A model generated the notes under the pieces. That model was not told the origin of the DNA. It searched no databases and was given only the letters and a program-made list of their open reading frames with translations. This document shows positions 1 to 8,315 of a stretch of DNA of 64,000 nucleotides, in pieces (position 1 is the stretch's first letter; each line of letters begins with the position of its first letter). Position numbers and translations under genes: made by a program. The stretch comes from DASSUW01 sp963844405 (GTDB lineage: Bacteria; Actinomycetota; Thermoleophilia; Solirubrobacterales; Solirubrobacteraceae), in assembly GCA_963844405.1 (NCBI GenBank), contig CAWJNZ010000007.1:868001-932000 (forward strand). The letters are read 5' to 3'.

Positions 1-266
1 CGGATGAGCACGACGGCGGCGGTCCCCTGCGACACGTACGCGATCTGGAGGTCGCCCGTGCGGCGACACGGGATCCGCGCGTGGCCGTTGTCCCAGATCC
101 GGTCGTCGTGGTTGAGCTCGAAGGTGAGGAACGACGTGCCGGACGAGGGGTCGTCAACTCCCAGTCGCCCGGCTCCGTCTCGCGGCTGCCGCCGGCGAAC
201 GCCGTGTCCGCATCGTTCGCGTCCGAGTGCCGCGACCACCGCCAGGACCGCCGCGCGCTGCCGCAC
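1..266 (-). CDS. Putative secreted protein, 3' end beyond window, probably frameshifted
   Basis: A GTG at 266 opens a frame whose first residues (MRQRAAVLAVVAAL) look like a signal peptide. The same frame ends at the window edge with a plausible folded-domain stretch (FLTFELNHDDRIWDNGHARI, then IAYVSQGTAAVV). Between them this frame reads as an arginine-rich shadow. The next frame gives a natural sequence there (SDANDADTAFAGG...EPGDWEL), so two compensating single-base indels seem likely near positions 120-215. No family is recognised. Presence of a coding region is fairly sure; the exact reading is not. Confidence 0.45.
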   Translation of the reverse strand, partial: MRQRAAVLAVVAALGRERCGHGVRRRQPRDGAGRLGVDDPSSGTSFLTFELNHDDRIWDNGHARIPCRRTGDLQIAYVSQGTAAVVLI

Positions 267-310
267 GGCACGACGCTACCCGGGTTGCGAACGATCGCGC
301 AAACGAGGAA

Positions 311-333
311 AGAGGGCCCCACCCGGGCCCTCT
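311..333 (-). terminator. Rho-independent-like terminator downstream of asd
   Basis: A perfect 9-bp stem (AGAGGGCCC/GGGCCCTCT) with a 5-nt loop, followed on the minus strand by TTTCC. It lies between the asd stop and the next minus-strand gene. A second GC-only palindrome (18 bp, 395-412) lies closer to the asd stop and may contribute. The T-tract is short, as is common in high-GC genomes. Confidence 0.6.
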
Positions 334-446
334 TATCGCTCGTTCGATCGGCGTACCCCAGTCCGCCCCAGCAAACTCGCACGGCGTTGGATTCCCCGCC
401 CCCGGGGGCGGGAAACCTTCTCTTGCTCAGACCGGCCTGGGGCGGA

Positions 447-1448
447 TCATCGAAGGGCTGGAACCCTGACGAGGTTCCGCTCGTGCAGGACCTCGGCGAT
501 CTGGACCGCGTTGGTGGCGGCGCCCTTGAGCAGGTTGTCGGAGACCACCCACAGGCACAGCCCGCGCTCGTGCGAGGGGTCGCGCCGCAGGCGGCCGACG
601 AACACGTCGTCGCGCCCGGCCGAGCTGAGCGCGGTCGGATAGGGATCGACCATCGTCAGGCCGGGCATCCCGGAGAGCAGCTCGCGTGCCTCCTCGACCT
701 CGAGCGGCTCGCGCGTCTGCAGCGTCACCGACTCCGAGTGGCAGTTGCGGACGGGCACGCGCGCGCAGGTCACGTTGATCGCGATCTCCTCGTCGCCGAG
801 GATCTTGCGCGTCTCGAACATCATCTTCCGCTCTTCGTCGGTGTGGTCGTCGACGAAGTTGCCGGCGCCGCCCAGCACGTTGAACGCGATCAGGTGCGGA
901 TAGACCTGGGGCGGCGGCGGGTCCTGGCCGTGGAGCACGGCGTGGGTCTGCGTGTCGAGCTCCTCGACGGCCTTGAACCCCGTGCCGGAGACCGACTGGT
1001 AGGTGGAGACGATCAGGCGCTCGATCCCGGCGGCGTCGTGGATCGGCTTGAGCGCCACCATCAGCTGCATCGTCGAGCAGTTCGGGTTGGCGATCAGGCC
1101 CTTGTGGTCCTCGAGCGCGTCCGGGTTGACCTCGGCGACCACGAGCGGCACCTCGGGGTCGCGCCGCCACTTGGACGAGTTGTCGACCACGACGGCGCCG
1201 GCGTCGACGAAGCGCGGCGCCCACTCGCCGGAGGTGCTGCCGCCGGCGGAGAAGATCGCCAGGTCGAAGCCCTGGATCGTGTCGTCGTTGAGCGGCTGCA
1301 CGATCGCGCCGTCGAGCTCGCGGCCGGCGGAGCGCTCGGAGGCGAACGGCACGACCTCGGAGGCGGGGAAGCTGCGCTCGCGCAGCTTCCGGCGCATGAC
1401 GGTCCCGACGGCGCCGGTGGCTCCGACAACGGCAACGCGATAGCTCAT
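447..1448 (-). CDS. asd: Aspartate-semialdehyde dehydrogenase
   Basis: NADPH-dependent reduction of aspartyl phosphate to aspartate semialdehyde, the second step towards lysine/diaminopimelate, threonine and methionine. The 333-aa product has the usual family length. It shows the N-terminal nucleotide-binding motif GATGAVG (residues 9-15), the active-site cysteine in NPNCSTMQ (C124), and the later histidine in RNCHSES (about H237). The ATG overlaps the lysC stop (ATGA), so the two genes are probably translated from one message. Family assignment is secure. Confidence 0.96.
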   Translation of the reverse strand: MSYRVAVVGATGAVGTVMRRKLRERSFPASEVVPFASERSAGRELDGAIVQPLNDDTIQGFDLAIFSAGGSTSGEWAPRFVDAGAVVVDNSSKWRRDPEVPLVVAEVNPDALEDHKGLIANPNCSTMQLMVALKPIHDAAGIERLIVSTYQSVSGTGFKAVEELDTQTHAVLHGQDPPPPQVYPHLIAFNVLGGAGNFVDDHTDEERKMMFETRKILGDEEIAINVTCARVPVRNCHSESVTLQTREPLEVEEARELLSGMPGLTMVDPYPTALSSAGRDDVFVGRLRRDPSHERGLCLWVVSDNLLKGAATNAVQIAEVLHERNLVRVPALR

Positions 1449-2707
1449 CTGGCGGCTCCGAAGGGATGCTCGGCCTCGACCTGGTCGGCGCCCAGCTCGA
1501 AGGCGGTGTGGAGCGCGCGGACGGCACGGTCGACGGCCTCGCCGGCCACCACGCACGAGATCTTGATCGGGGAGGTCGAGATCATCTCGATGTTGATCTC
1601 CTCGTCGCCGAGGGTGGAGAACACCTTGGCGGCGACGCCGGGGTGGGTCTTCATTCCCGCGCCGACGACGGACACCTTCCCCATCTCGGGGTCCTCGGCG
1701 ACGGCGCGGATGCCCTGCTCGGCGACGACCGGCTGAAGCGCGTCGTGGGCCTCGCGCAGGTCGCTGCGGGGCACGGTGAACGACATGTCGGCCGACGCGC
1801 CCTCGGAGACGGGCTCGTTCTGGATGATCATGTCGACGTTGACGTTGGCGTCGGCCAGCGCCGTGAAGATGCGGCCCGCGACGCCCGGGTTGTCGGGGAC
1901 GCCGAGCAGCGTCACTCGCGCCTCGTCGCGCGAGTGGGTGACGGCGGTGATCAGCGGGCGTTCCATGGTCTCTTCTTCTCCGACAACGAAGGTACCGGGC
2001 TCTTCGGTGAAGCTCGAACGACAGTGGATTCGAACCCCGTGGTTGCGTGCGTACTCGACGCTGCGCAGCTGAAGCACGCCGGCGCCGCTCGCCGACATCT
2101 CCAGCATCTCCTCGAAGGAGACGACCGGGAGCTTGCGGGCGTCGGGCACGATCCGCGGGTCGGCGGAGAACACGCCGGCCACGTCGGTGTAGATCTCGCA
2201 GACCTCGGCCTGCACGGCGGCGGCGAGGGCGACGGCGGTGGTGTCGCTGCCGCCGCGGCCGAGCGTGGTGACGTCCTTGGTGGTGCTGACGCCCTGGAAG
2301 CCGGCCACCAGCACCACGAGGCCGTCGTCGAGCGTGCCGCGGATGCGGTCGGCCCGCACGTCGAGGATCCGGGCCTTGGTGTGGCTGGTGTCGGTGACGA
2401 TCCCCGCCTGCGAGCCGGTGAGGCTGATCGCCTTGTGGCCGAGGTCGTTGATCGCCATCGCGCACAGCGCGCAGCTGATGCGCTCGCCGGTGGAGAGCAG
2501 CATGTCCATCTCGCGCGGGTCCGGCGTGGTCGAGACCTCCTCGGCCATCGAGATCAGCTCGTCGGTCGTCTTCCCGCGGGCGGAGAGGACGGCCACGACG
2601 CGGTGGCCCTGCTCGCGAGCGGCGACGATCCGCCGCGCGGCGCGCTTGATCCGCTCGGCGTCGGCGACCGACGTGCCACCGAACTTCATGACCACGGTTC
2701 CGGACAC
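1445..2707 (-). CDS. lysC: Aspartate kinase
   Basis: Phosphorylates aspartate, the committed and usually feedback-controlled step of the aspartate pathway. The 420-aa protein opens with the signature KFGGTSVAD (residues 8-16). It has an amino-acid-kinase domain to about residue 250, then two ACT domains (e.g. LLGVPDNPGVAGRIF and VVGAGMKTHPGVAAKVF) that normally bind lysine and/or threonine. The start is taken as GTG at 2707; the ATG six codons later is an alternative. It lies 12 nt downstream of the dioxygenase-like gene and overlaps asd by 4 nt, so all three may be one transcription unit. Confidence 0.95.
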   Translation of the reverse strand: MSGTVVMKFGGTSVADAERIKRAARRIVAAREQGHRVVAVLSARGKTTDELISMAEEVSTTPDPREMDMLLSTGERISCALCAMAINDLGHKAISLTGSQAGIVTDTSHTKARILDVRADRIRGTLDDGLVVLVAGFQGVSTTKDVTTLGRGGSDTTAVALAAAVQAEVCEIYTDVAGVFSADPRIVPDARKLPVVSFEEMLEMSASGAGVLQLRSVEYARNHGVRIHCRSSFTEEPGTFVVGEEETMERPLITAVTHSRDEARVTLLGVPDNPGVAGRIFTALADANVNVDMIIQNEPVSEGASADMSFTVPRSDLREAHDALQPVVAEQGIRAVAEDPEMGKVSVVGAGMKTHPGVAAKVFSTLGDEEINIEMISTSPIKISCVVAGEAVDRAVRALHTAFELGADQVEAEHPFGAAR

Positions 2708-2719
2708 AGACGCCGCAGT

Positions 2720-3541
2720 CTAGGTGGTCGCGAACCGCGGCCGCGCGTACGGCAGGTGCGTCGTCCCCCGCGCGAGGATGTGGCGGTCGTTGGCCATCTC
2801 GCCGGGGGCGAGCGGCTCGTCGTCCCACGGCACGTGCGAGCGGGCGTTGCAGTAGTGGGCGACGAAGGCGCGGCGCGAGCGGGTGGCGCTGCGGTTGGCG
2901 TGCGAGCGGTGCAGGACATGCCCGTCGAAGAGCACGGCGTCGCCGGGCTCGAGGACGGCGGGGACCTCGCGGCCGGTGTAGCGGGCGGCCACCGGCGTCA
3001 GCCCGTTGCGCGCCTCGTCGGGGTCGTCGGCGCCGGTCACGGGGACCATGCCGGCGAGGTGGCGGTCGCCGCCGTGGCCGCTGAGCTCGTCGGCGTCGGG
3101 ATAGACCGGCTCATGGTGGCTGCCCGCCGTGATCCACACGCAGCCGTTCTCGGTGTCGGCGCGGTCGAGCGCGACCCAGGCCCCGATCAGCGTGTCCGGC
3201 TCGGTGACGATGTGGTAGCTGTCCTGGTGGTGACCCTGGCCGGCGCTGCCGGGGCCCTTGACGAAGAGCATCGTCTGGAGGGCGAGCACGTCGGGGCCGA
3301 CCAGCCCCGCCACGACGTCGACGATCGCCGGGTGCAGGAGGTAGCGCTCGTGGATCTCGAGGCGCCGGTGGAGCATGTGGACGCGGAGCAGGTCGGGGTC
3401 GGCGGCGGTCAGCTCGTCCGTGTGCTCGAGCAGCTCGCCGACCTCGTCGGCGTCGAGCACGGCGCGCACGATCAGGTAGCCGTGCTCGCGGTAGTGCCGG
3501 TGCTGGTCGACGGTCACCCGCGTCGTCGTCGCGATGTCCAT
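2720..3541 (-). CDS. Phytanoyl-CoA dioxygenase (PhyH) family protein
   Basis: A 273-aa Fe(II)/2-oxoglutarate-dependent oxygenase of the PhyH family. The metal-binding facial triad is visible as HxD in GHHQD (H105, D107) and a distal His in HVLHRSHANRS (about H211). A following Arg (about R223) could bind 2-oxoglutarate. The substrate cannot be told from sequence; relatives hydroxylate fatty acyl-CoAs, ectoine or small metabolites. It lies 12 nt upstream of lysC on the same strand and is divergent from an AraC-type regulator only 35 bp away, which is the likely controller. Confidence 0.85.
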   Translation of the reverse strand: MDIATTTRVTVDQHRHYREHGYLIVRAVLDADEVGELLEHTDELTAADPDLLRVHMLHRRLEIHERYLLHPAIVDVVAGLVGPDVLALQTMLFVKGPGSAGQGHHQDSYHIVTEPDTLIGAWVALDRADTENGCVWITAGSHHEPVYPDADELSGHGGDRHLAGMVPVTGADDPDEARNGLTPVAARYTGREVPAVLEPGDAVLFDGHVLHRSHANRSATRSRRAFVAHYCNARSHVPWDDEPLAPGEMANDRHILARGTTHLPYARPRFATT

Positions 3542-3576
3542 GATGCGGACGGTACTCGCGGCGTTGTCGCCGTACG

Positions 3577-4338
3577 ATGGCTGCGATGCGCGATCTGTTG
3601 TCCGAGATTGATCTCCGGCGGATCAGCGTGGGCGAGGTGACGTACCCGCCGGGCGGCCGGCTCGGACCGCGACTCCAGGAGGACCTCGAGCTCGTGCTCG
3701 TCCACCGCGGCAGCGCGGAGGTCGCGATCGACGACGAGCCGCCGTTCGTCGTCGAGGCCGGCCGGGTGGCGCTCCTGCTGCCGGGGCATCGCGAGACGTT
3801 CGCGTTCGACGGCGTCCGCCACTCGTGGGTGCAGGCCCATGTCGGCGAGGTCGGCGAGCCGTTCAGCGCGCTGCCGCGGTCGCTCCCGCTCTCCGCCGCG
3901 CTCAGCACCCTCGTCTCGGAGGCCGCCGGCGCGCGCGGGCCGTTGCTCGCCGCGCTGGCCGCCGCGGCGTTCTGGCGCTACGCGGCCGACGCCGAGTCCG
4001 GCCCGGGCCGCGACGATGCGGTCGAGCGCGCCCGGCGGTTCGTCGATGCGGAGCTCGCCGATCCGACGCTCGACCTCGCGCGACTCGCCGCCGCCGCGCA
4101 CGTCAGCCCGCCGCACCTGGTCCGGCGGTTCCGCGCCGAGCTCGGCGTCACGCCGATGGCCTACCTGTGGCGCCGTCGCGTGGGCTCCGGCGTCGACCTG
4201 CTGGCGCACACGGGCCTGCCGGTCGGGGTCGTGGCGGCGCGGTCGGGCTTCAAGACCGTCTACCACTTCTCGCGGCGGGTGAAGGAGCAGACGGGACGAT
4301 CGCCGAGCGCTCTGCGTGCCGAGCGCTGGCGGGTCTAG
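3577..4338 (+). CDS. AraC-family transcriptional regulator
   Basis: 253 aa. An N-terminal cupin-like sensor half (residues about 15-85, with paired glycine and proline turns such as YPPGGRLGP and EAGRVALLLPGH) is followed by a C-terminal double helix-turn-helix (about 150-250). The second HTH has the family-typical GFKTVYHFSRRVKEQTGRSPSALR. Divergent transcription from the PhyH gene across a 35-bp gap suggests that it senses a small molecule and controls that gene. Its stop overlaps the recR stop by 4 nt (convergent). Confidence 0.9.
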   Translation: MAAMRDLLSEIDLRRISVGEVTYPPGGRLGPRLQEDLELVLVHRGSAEVAIDDEPPFVVEAGRVALLLPGHRETFAFDGVRHSWVQAHVGEVGEPFSALPRSLPLSAALSTLVSEAAGARGPLLAALAAAAFWRYAADAESGPGRDDAVERARRFVDAELADPTLDLARLAAAAHVSPPHLVRRFRAELGVTPMAYLWRRRVGSGVDLLAHTGLPVGVVAARSGFKTVYHFSRRVKEQTGRSPSALRAERWRV

Positions 4339-4931
4339 ACCGCGCGCCGACCCGCGAAGGCGCGGCCCAACGTCACCTCGTCGGCGTACTCGAGGTCGCC
4401 GCCCACCGGGAGCCCCGAGGCGAGCCGGGTGACGGCCACGTCCGGCGCTCGCTCGTGCAGCGCGGCGGCCACGTGAAGCGCCGTCGCCTCCCCGGTGGTC
4501 GTCGGGTTCGTGGCGAGGATGACCTCGCGCACGCCGGCGTCGACACGCGAGTAGAGCTGCACGAGCTTCAGATCCTCCGGCTCGACGCCGTCGATCGGCG
4601 ACAGCGCGCCGCCGAGCACGTGGTAGCGGCCGCGGTACTCGTGCGTGCGCTCGATCGGGATCACGTCGCCCGGCTCCTCGACCACGCAGATCAGCGAGGG
4701 GTCGCGGCGCTCGTCGAGGCAGACCGCGCAGCGCGGCCCCTCGGCGAGGTTGAAGCAGACCTCGCACGGCGTGATCTTCTCCTTCACGTCGCGGATCGCC
4801 TCGGCGAGGGCCGCCGCGTCCTCTCCCGACGCGCGGAGGATGTGGAAGGCAAGCCGCTGCGCCGTCCGCTGCCCGATCCCGGGGAGCTTCGCCAGCTCGG
4901 TGACGAGTCGCTGGAGCGGAGGGGCGAGCAA
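4335..4931 (-). CDS. recR: Recombination protein RecR
   Basis: Works with RecF/RecO to load RecA at gaps. The 198-aa protein has the N-terminal helix-hairpin-helix (LPGIGQRTAQRLAFH), a C4 zinc finger (C56, C59, C68, C71) and a Toprim domain (about residues 78-170). The start must be TTG at 4931, because an in-frame TAG lies directly before it and no ATG or GTG gives the conserved N-terminus. It is the last gene of the SRP RNA-dnaX-ybaB-recR string, separated from ybaB by 161 bp in which I see no gene. Confidence 0.95.
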   Translation of the reverse strand: MLAPPLQRLVTELAKLPGIGQRTAQRLAFHILRASGEDAAALAEAIRDVKEKITPCEVCFNLAEGPRCAVCLDERRDPSLICVVEEPGDVIPIERTHEYRGRYHVLGGALSPIDGVEPEDLKLVQLYSRVDAGVREVILATNPTTTGEATALHVAAALHERAPDVAVTRLASGLPVGGDLEYADEVTLGRAFAGRRAV

Positions 4932-5092
4932 CTAGTGGTTCCGGTCGTGGGCACGCGCGCCGGCCAGGCGGCGCGGCGCCGTCTGGCAAGGACGCAGGTC
5001 GGGTGCATGGCGGAGCCCTTGCCCCGACCGAGGACGCCGCCAGGCGGTGATCGGCGGTCGTCTGACGGTGCGGGTGTCCGCGACCGGGCCCA

Positions 5093-5509
5093 CTACTTCT
5101 TCTTGCGGCGCGCGGCGCGATTCGGCTGGCCGGGCGGGAGCCCGCCGCCACCGCCGCCGCCGCCGCCGAAGCCGCCCATCCCGAGCGCGTCGAGCGCGCT
5201 CATCGGGTCGAAGCCCTCGCCCAGCCCGCCGAGCTTGGACTCCGCCAGCTCCTGCGCCGAGCGCAGCGCCTCGTTGATCGCGGCGACGACCATGTCCTGG
5301 AGCATCTCGACGTCCTCGGGATCGACGGCGTCGGGGTCGATCGTGAGCGACTGGAGCTGCATGTCGCCGGTCATCACGACCTTGACCATGCCGCCGCCGG
5401 CGCTGGCCTCGACGCGCTCGGCCTTGAGCGCCTCCTGGGCCTGCTGCTGAGCGGCCATCATCTCCTGCGCCTGGCGCAGCATGTTCTGCAGGTTCGGGGG
5501 TTGGGGCAT
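5093..5509 (-). CDS. ybaB: YbaB/EbfC family nucleoid-associated protein
   Basis: 138-aa DNA-binding protein of the YbaB/EbfC family. It starts MPQPPNLQNMLRQAQEMM and holds the conserved ASAGGGMVKVVMTG strand pair and IDPDAVDPEDVEMLQDMV. The C-terminal tail carries a run of about nine glycines and a lysine-rich end (RRKKK). Its ATG overlaps the dnaX stop (TGATG), so translation is coupled. It is normally found between dnaX and recR, as here. Confidence 0.94.
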   Translation of the reverse strand: MPQPPNLQNMLRQAQEMMAAQQQAQEALKAERVEASAGGGMVKVVMTGDMQLQSLTIDPDAVDPEDVEMLQDMVVAAINEALRSAQELAESKLGGLGEGFDPMSALDALGMGGFGGGGGGGGGLPPGQPNRAARRKKK

Positions 5510-7347
5510 CACTTCTCCTCCGGCGGTTCCTCGACGGCGCTGAACTCCGTCTTGAAGCGTTCGACGAGCTCGTCCTCGCTCAACGGCGCCTCGGCGGGCG
5601 CGATCTCGTGGTCGGCCCGCAGCTCGTGCGCGAGGCGCAGCGAGGCGCCGGTGACGGCGCGGATGGACTGGGCGATCAGCTCGCGCTTGGCGGGATCCTC
5701 GGCGGCGCGCTTCGAGAACGCCGCCGACTCGGGCCACACGAGCGTCAGCCCTTCGTCGGCGAGCTCGGCCGGGCGCGCCTCGCGCAGCATGGCGGCGAGC
5801 ATCGGCGACTCGCCCTCGAGCGACTCGAGCACCGCCGGCCACAGCTCGGCGAACGACTCCAGGGACAGCTCGACGCCGGCGGCGAACGACGGCGCGGGCG
5901 CCTCGGCGTCGGGCTCCACGACGGCGACGGCGGCGACGGCCGGCGCCGGGTCGGCCTCGGTGGCGAGCTCCTTGGAGACGGCCGCGGCAGCCTCCTCGGC
6001 GGCGGCCTGGGCCTCGGCCGCCCCGCCCTCGGGCGTGCCGGGCACGGTGGCCGTGGCGGCGACCGGCGGCTGATCCTCGACCTGGGCCGACACCGCGACC
6101 CGCGTGCGGCCCGCGGCGGTGGCGGGCTCGGAGGGCGCGCGCGACGCGGCCTCGGACGACGCTCGGGGCGCCGGCGCGGCCGGGGCGGGAGCGCCGCTGA
6201 CACGGGCCTCGAGCCGCTCGATCCGCGCCAGCAGCGCCTTCACGCTCGGGTCGTGGGCCGGCTCGGCCGCCTTCACCAGCGCCAGCTCGAGCTGCGTCCG
6301 GGCGTCGGCGCCGTCCTTCAAGGCCCGCAGCGCGGCGGCGATCATGTCGAGCAGCCGGATGACGTCGGCGGGCGCGACCGCCGCGGCCTGCGCGGCGAGC
6401 CGCTCGTCCTGCTCGGGCGTCACGCGCAGCTCCGCAGGCACCTCCCCGAGCGCCTGCACCACCATCAATGCCCGCGCGTGCGCCTCGAGGTCGCCGAAGA
6501 AGCGGCCGAGGTCGCGGCCCGACTCGGCCAGGCGCGCCGAGGCGAGCAGCGCCTCGCGCGCGGCGCCGGCGGCCACCGCGTCGACGGCGCCGAACACGAG
6601 GTCGGCGTCGGCCGCCCCCAGCACCGCCAGCACGTCCTCGAACGCGACCGAGCGGCCGGAGTAGGCGACGAGCTGCTCCAGCGTGCCGAGCGCGTCACGG
6701 AACGAGCCGGTCGCCGAGCGGGCCACCAGCGCGGCCGCCTCGTCGCCGATCTCGATGTCCTCGGCGTCCGCCACCCGCCGCACCACGGCGGCGATCTGCG
6801 GCACGCTCGGGCGCGAGAAGTCGAACCGATGGCAGCGGTCGACGACCGTCGGCAGGACCTTGTTGGCCTCCGTCGTGGCGAGCACGAAGATCGTGTGCGG
6901 CGGCGGCTCCTCGAGCGTCTTGAGGAAGGCGTTCCACGCCGCCGTGGACAGCATGTGCGCCTCGTCGAGGATGTAGACCTTGTGGCGCCCCGACACCGGC
7001 GCGAAGCTCACCCGCTCGCGCAGGTCGCGGATGTCGTCGACCGAGTTGTTGGACGCGGCGTCCATCTCGATGACGTCGAGCGAGTTCGCGCTCGCGATCG
7101 CCACGCACGACTCGCACTCGCCGCACGGCTGCACCGTCGGTCCTCCCGCGCAGTTCAGCGACGCCGCGAGGATCTTGGCCATCGACGTCTTCCCGGTCCC
7201 GCGCGAGCCGACGAACAGGTACGCGTGGTGGACCTTGCCCTGCTCGATCGCGTTGCGCAGCGTGCGCACGACATGGTCCTGACCGACGACGTCGCCGAAC
7301 GTGCGCGGGCGATGACGGCGGTAGAGAGAGGCGGGAGCGGCAGGCAC
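5509..7347 (-). CDS. dnaX: DNA polymerase III subunit gamma/tau
   Basis: Clamp-loader ATPase of the replisome, 612 aa. The AAA+ domain has Walker A GSRGTGKT (residues 47-54), a four-cysteine zinc module (C66, C75, C78, C81), Walker B ILDEAH (126-131) and the arginine-finger region SRPSVPQ. A central collar domain follows. An Ala/Pro-rich linker (about 395-510) then leads to a tau-like C-terminal domain. Start: GTG at 7347 gives VPAAPASLYRRHRPRTF, the conserved N-terminus; upstream in-frame codons do not resemble the family. It lies 154 bp downstream of the SRP RNA. Confidence 0.95.
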   Translation of the reverse strand: MPAAPASLYRRHRPRTFGDVVGQDHVVRTLRNAIEQGKVHHAYLFVGSRGTGKTSMAKILAASLNCAGGPTVQPCGECESCVAIASANSLDVIEMDAASNNSVDDIRDLRERVSFAPVSGRHKVYILDEAHMLSTAAWNAFLKTLEEPPPHTIFVLATTEANKVLPTVVDRCHRFDFSRPSVPQIAAVVRRVADAEDIEIGDEAAALVARSATGSFRDALGTLEQLVAYSGRSVAFEDVLAVLGAADADLVFGAVDAVAAGAAREALLASARLAESGRDLGRFFGDLEAHARALMVVQALGEVPAELRVTPEQDERLAAQAAAVAPADVIRLLDMIAAALRALKDGADARTQLELALVKAAEPAHDPSVKALLARIERLEARVSGAPAPAAPAPRASSEAASRAPSEPATAAGRTRVAVSAQVEDQPPVAATATVPGTPEGGAAEAQAAAEEAAAAVSKELATEADPAPAVAAVAVVEPDAEAPAPSFAAGVELSLESFAELWPAVLESLEGESPMLAAMLREARPAELADEGLTLVWPESAAFSKRAAEDPAKRELIAQSIRAVTGASLRLAHELRADHEIAPAEAPLSEDELVERFKTEFSAVEEPPEEK

Positions 7348-7501
7348 GAGGTAGCAGTCTAAGAGGGCGAAGCCCGGGAAGTTAGAAGGGCGAAGCCCGG
7401 TTACGGGCGCCCGGATGGCGACCGTTCCCATCAAAGCGCCGGCCGGATGCCCGGCAAGGGCAACCCTCGGCACGGCTGCCGAGCGCGAAGCGCGAAGGTG
7501 G

Positions 7502-7768
7502 ACCGTGCACCCTTCGTCGAGACGGTTCCCCGGGGGCTGGCCGACGTCCGCAAGCTCCGGTCGGGCGACCCCGCACCGCCTGCCGATGACCGCTTAAGGC
7601 TGCTTCCTTCCGGACCTGACCTGGTTCGCGGGTCGACATCGGGCGGGACCCGGCCATCGACGCCGCGGGCGTCGCGCTGGCCCGGGGGCCGGGCCCCTCG
7701 GAAGGGAATTCAGCCCCGCTAGAGCGGATTGCGGGTGCAGGGCACCGCTACCTCCCCACCTAGCACGG
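7502..7768 (-). ncRNA. ffs: Signal recognition particle RNA, large bacterial type with Alu domain
   Basis: About 267 nt. The S-domain core GTCAGGTCCGGAAGGAAGCA sits near 7600-7620, the universally conserved Ffh-binding loop. The 5' part GTGCTAGGTGGGGAGGTAGC, followed by a CCGCTCTAGCGGGGCTGAAT segment, matches the Alu-like domain of Bacillus-type scRNA. The ends pair (ACCGTGC at the 5' end with GCACGGT at the 3' end), which sets the boundaries. Protein-coding frames in this stretch are therefore spurious. It sits upstream of dnaX, as in Bacillus. Confidence 0.92.
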
Positions 7769-7776
7769 TCCGCTCC

Positions 7777-8274
7777 TCATCCTAGCTGCTGGCGGAGCTT
7801 GCGCAGCGCGCGGTAGACCCGTCCCTCCACGGTGGTCAGCGGCTCCCCCAGGACGCGGGCGATCTCCGGCACGGTGAGGTCGGCGCCGTACCGCAGGGCG
7901 ATCGCCTCGCGCTCCTCCGTGGCCAGCGTGGCGAGCGCCCGCTGCAGCGCGTCGCGCTCGCCGAGCGACTCCACCGCCGGGTCGGCGCCGCCCACGGCGA
8001 AGTCGCCGACGCGCTCGAGCGCCCGGCCCTCCGCCGCCGCCCGCCGGACGTGGTCGCGCAGCGCGTTGAGCGCGATCGCGTACAGCCACGTCTTCGCCGA
8101 GCCGCGCCGGCGGTCGAACCGGCCGCGCGCCCGCAGCGCGCGCTCGAACGCGTCCGCGAGCAGGTCCTCGGCCAGCGCGCGGTCGCCGGTGCGGTAGGCG
8201 AGGAAGGCGAACAGCCCCTGCGCCTCGGCCGCATAGAGCCGCTCGAACTCGTCGTCACGCATTCGATGACGCAT
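7777..8274 (-). CDS. ECF-family RNA polymerase sigma factor
   Basis: 165-aa extracytoplasmic-function sigma factor with only regions 2 and 4. Region 2 (residues about 5-75) includes YRTGDRALAEDLLADAFERAL and KTWLYAIALNALRDHVRR. Region 4 (about 107-165) is the HTH LATEEREAIALRYGADLTVPEIARVLGEP. No classical zinc anti-sigma gene lies next to it. The divergent neighbour 41 bp away encodes a small membrane protein with a helical cytosolic N-terminus that could serve that role. It ends just upstream of the SRP RNA. Confidence 0.92.
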   Translation of the reverse strand: MRHRMRDDEFERLYAAEAQGLFAFLAYRTGDRALAEDLLADAFERALRARGRFDRRRGSAKTWLYAIALNALRDHVRRAAAEGRALERVGDFAVGGADPAVESLGERDALQRALATLATEEREAIALRYGADLTVPEIARVLGEPLTTVEGRVYRALRKLRQQLG

Positions 8275-8315
8275 CTTCGGTCAGGAATCGGCGGCGTGCT
8301 TCGTACAAGGGAGCG

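Noticed and set aside
395..412. 18-bp GC palindrome as a regulatory site
   Set aside because: Lies directly downstream of asd beside a better terminator hairpin; most simply part of transcription termination.
4932..5092. Possible small RNA between ybaB and recR
   Set aside because: No conserved core, no clear promoter or terminator; GC-rich imperfect hairpins only.
7382..7722. Small open frames on both strands upstream of dnaX
   Set aside because: They lie wholly inside the SRP RNA, whose conserved sequence explains the region.
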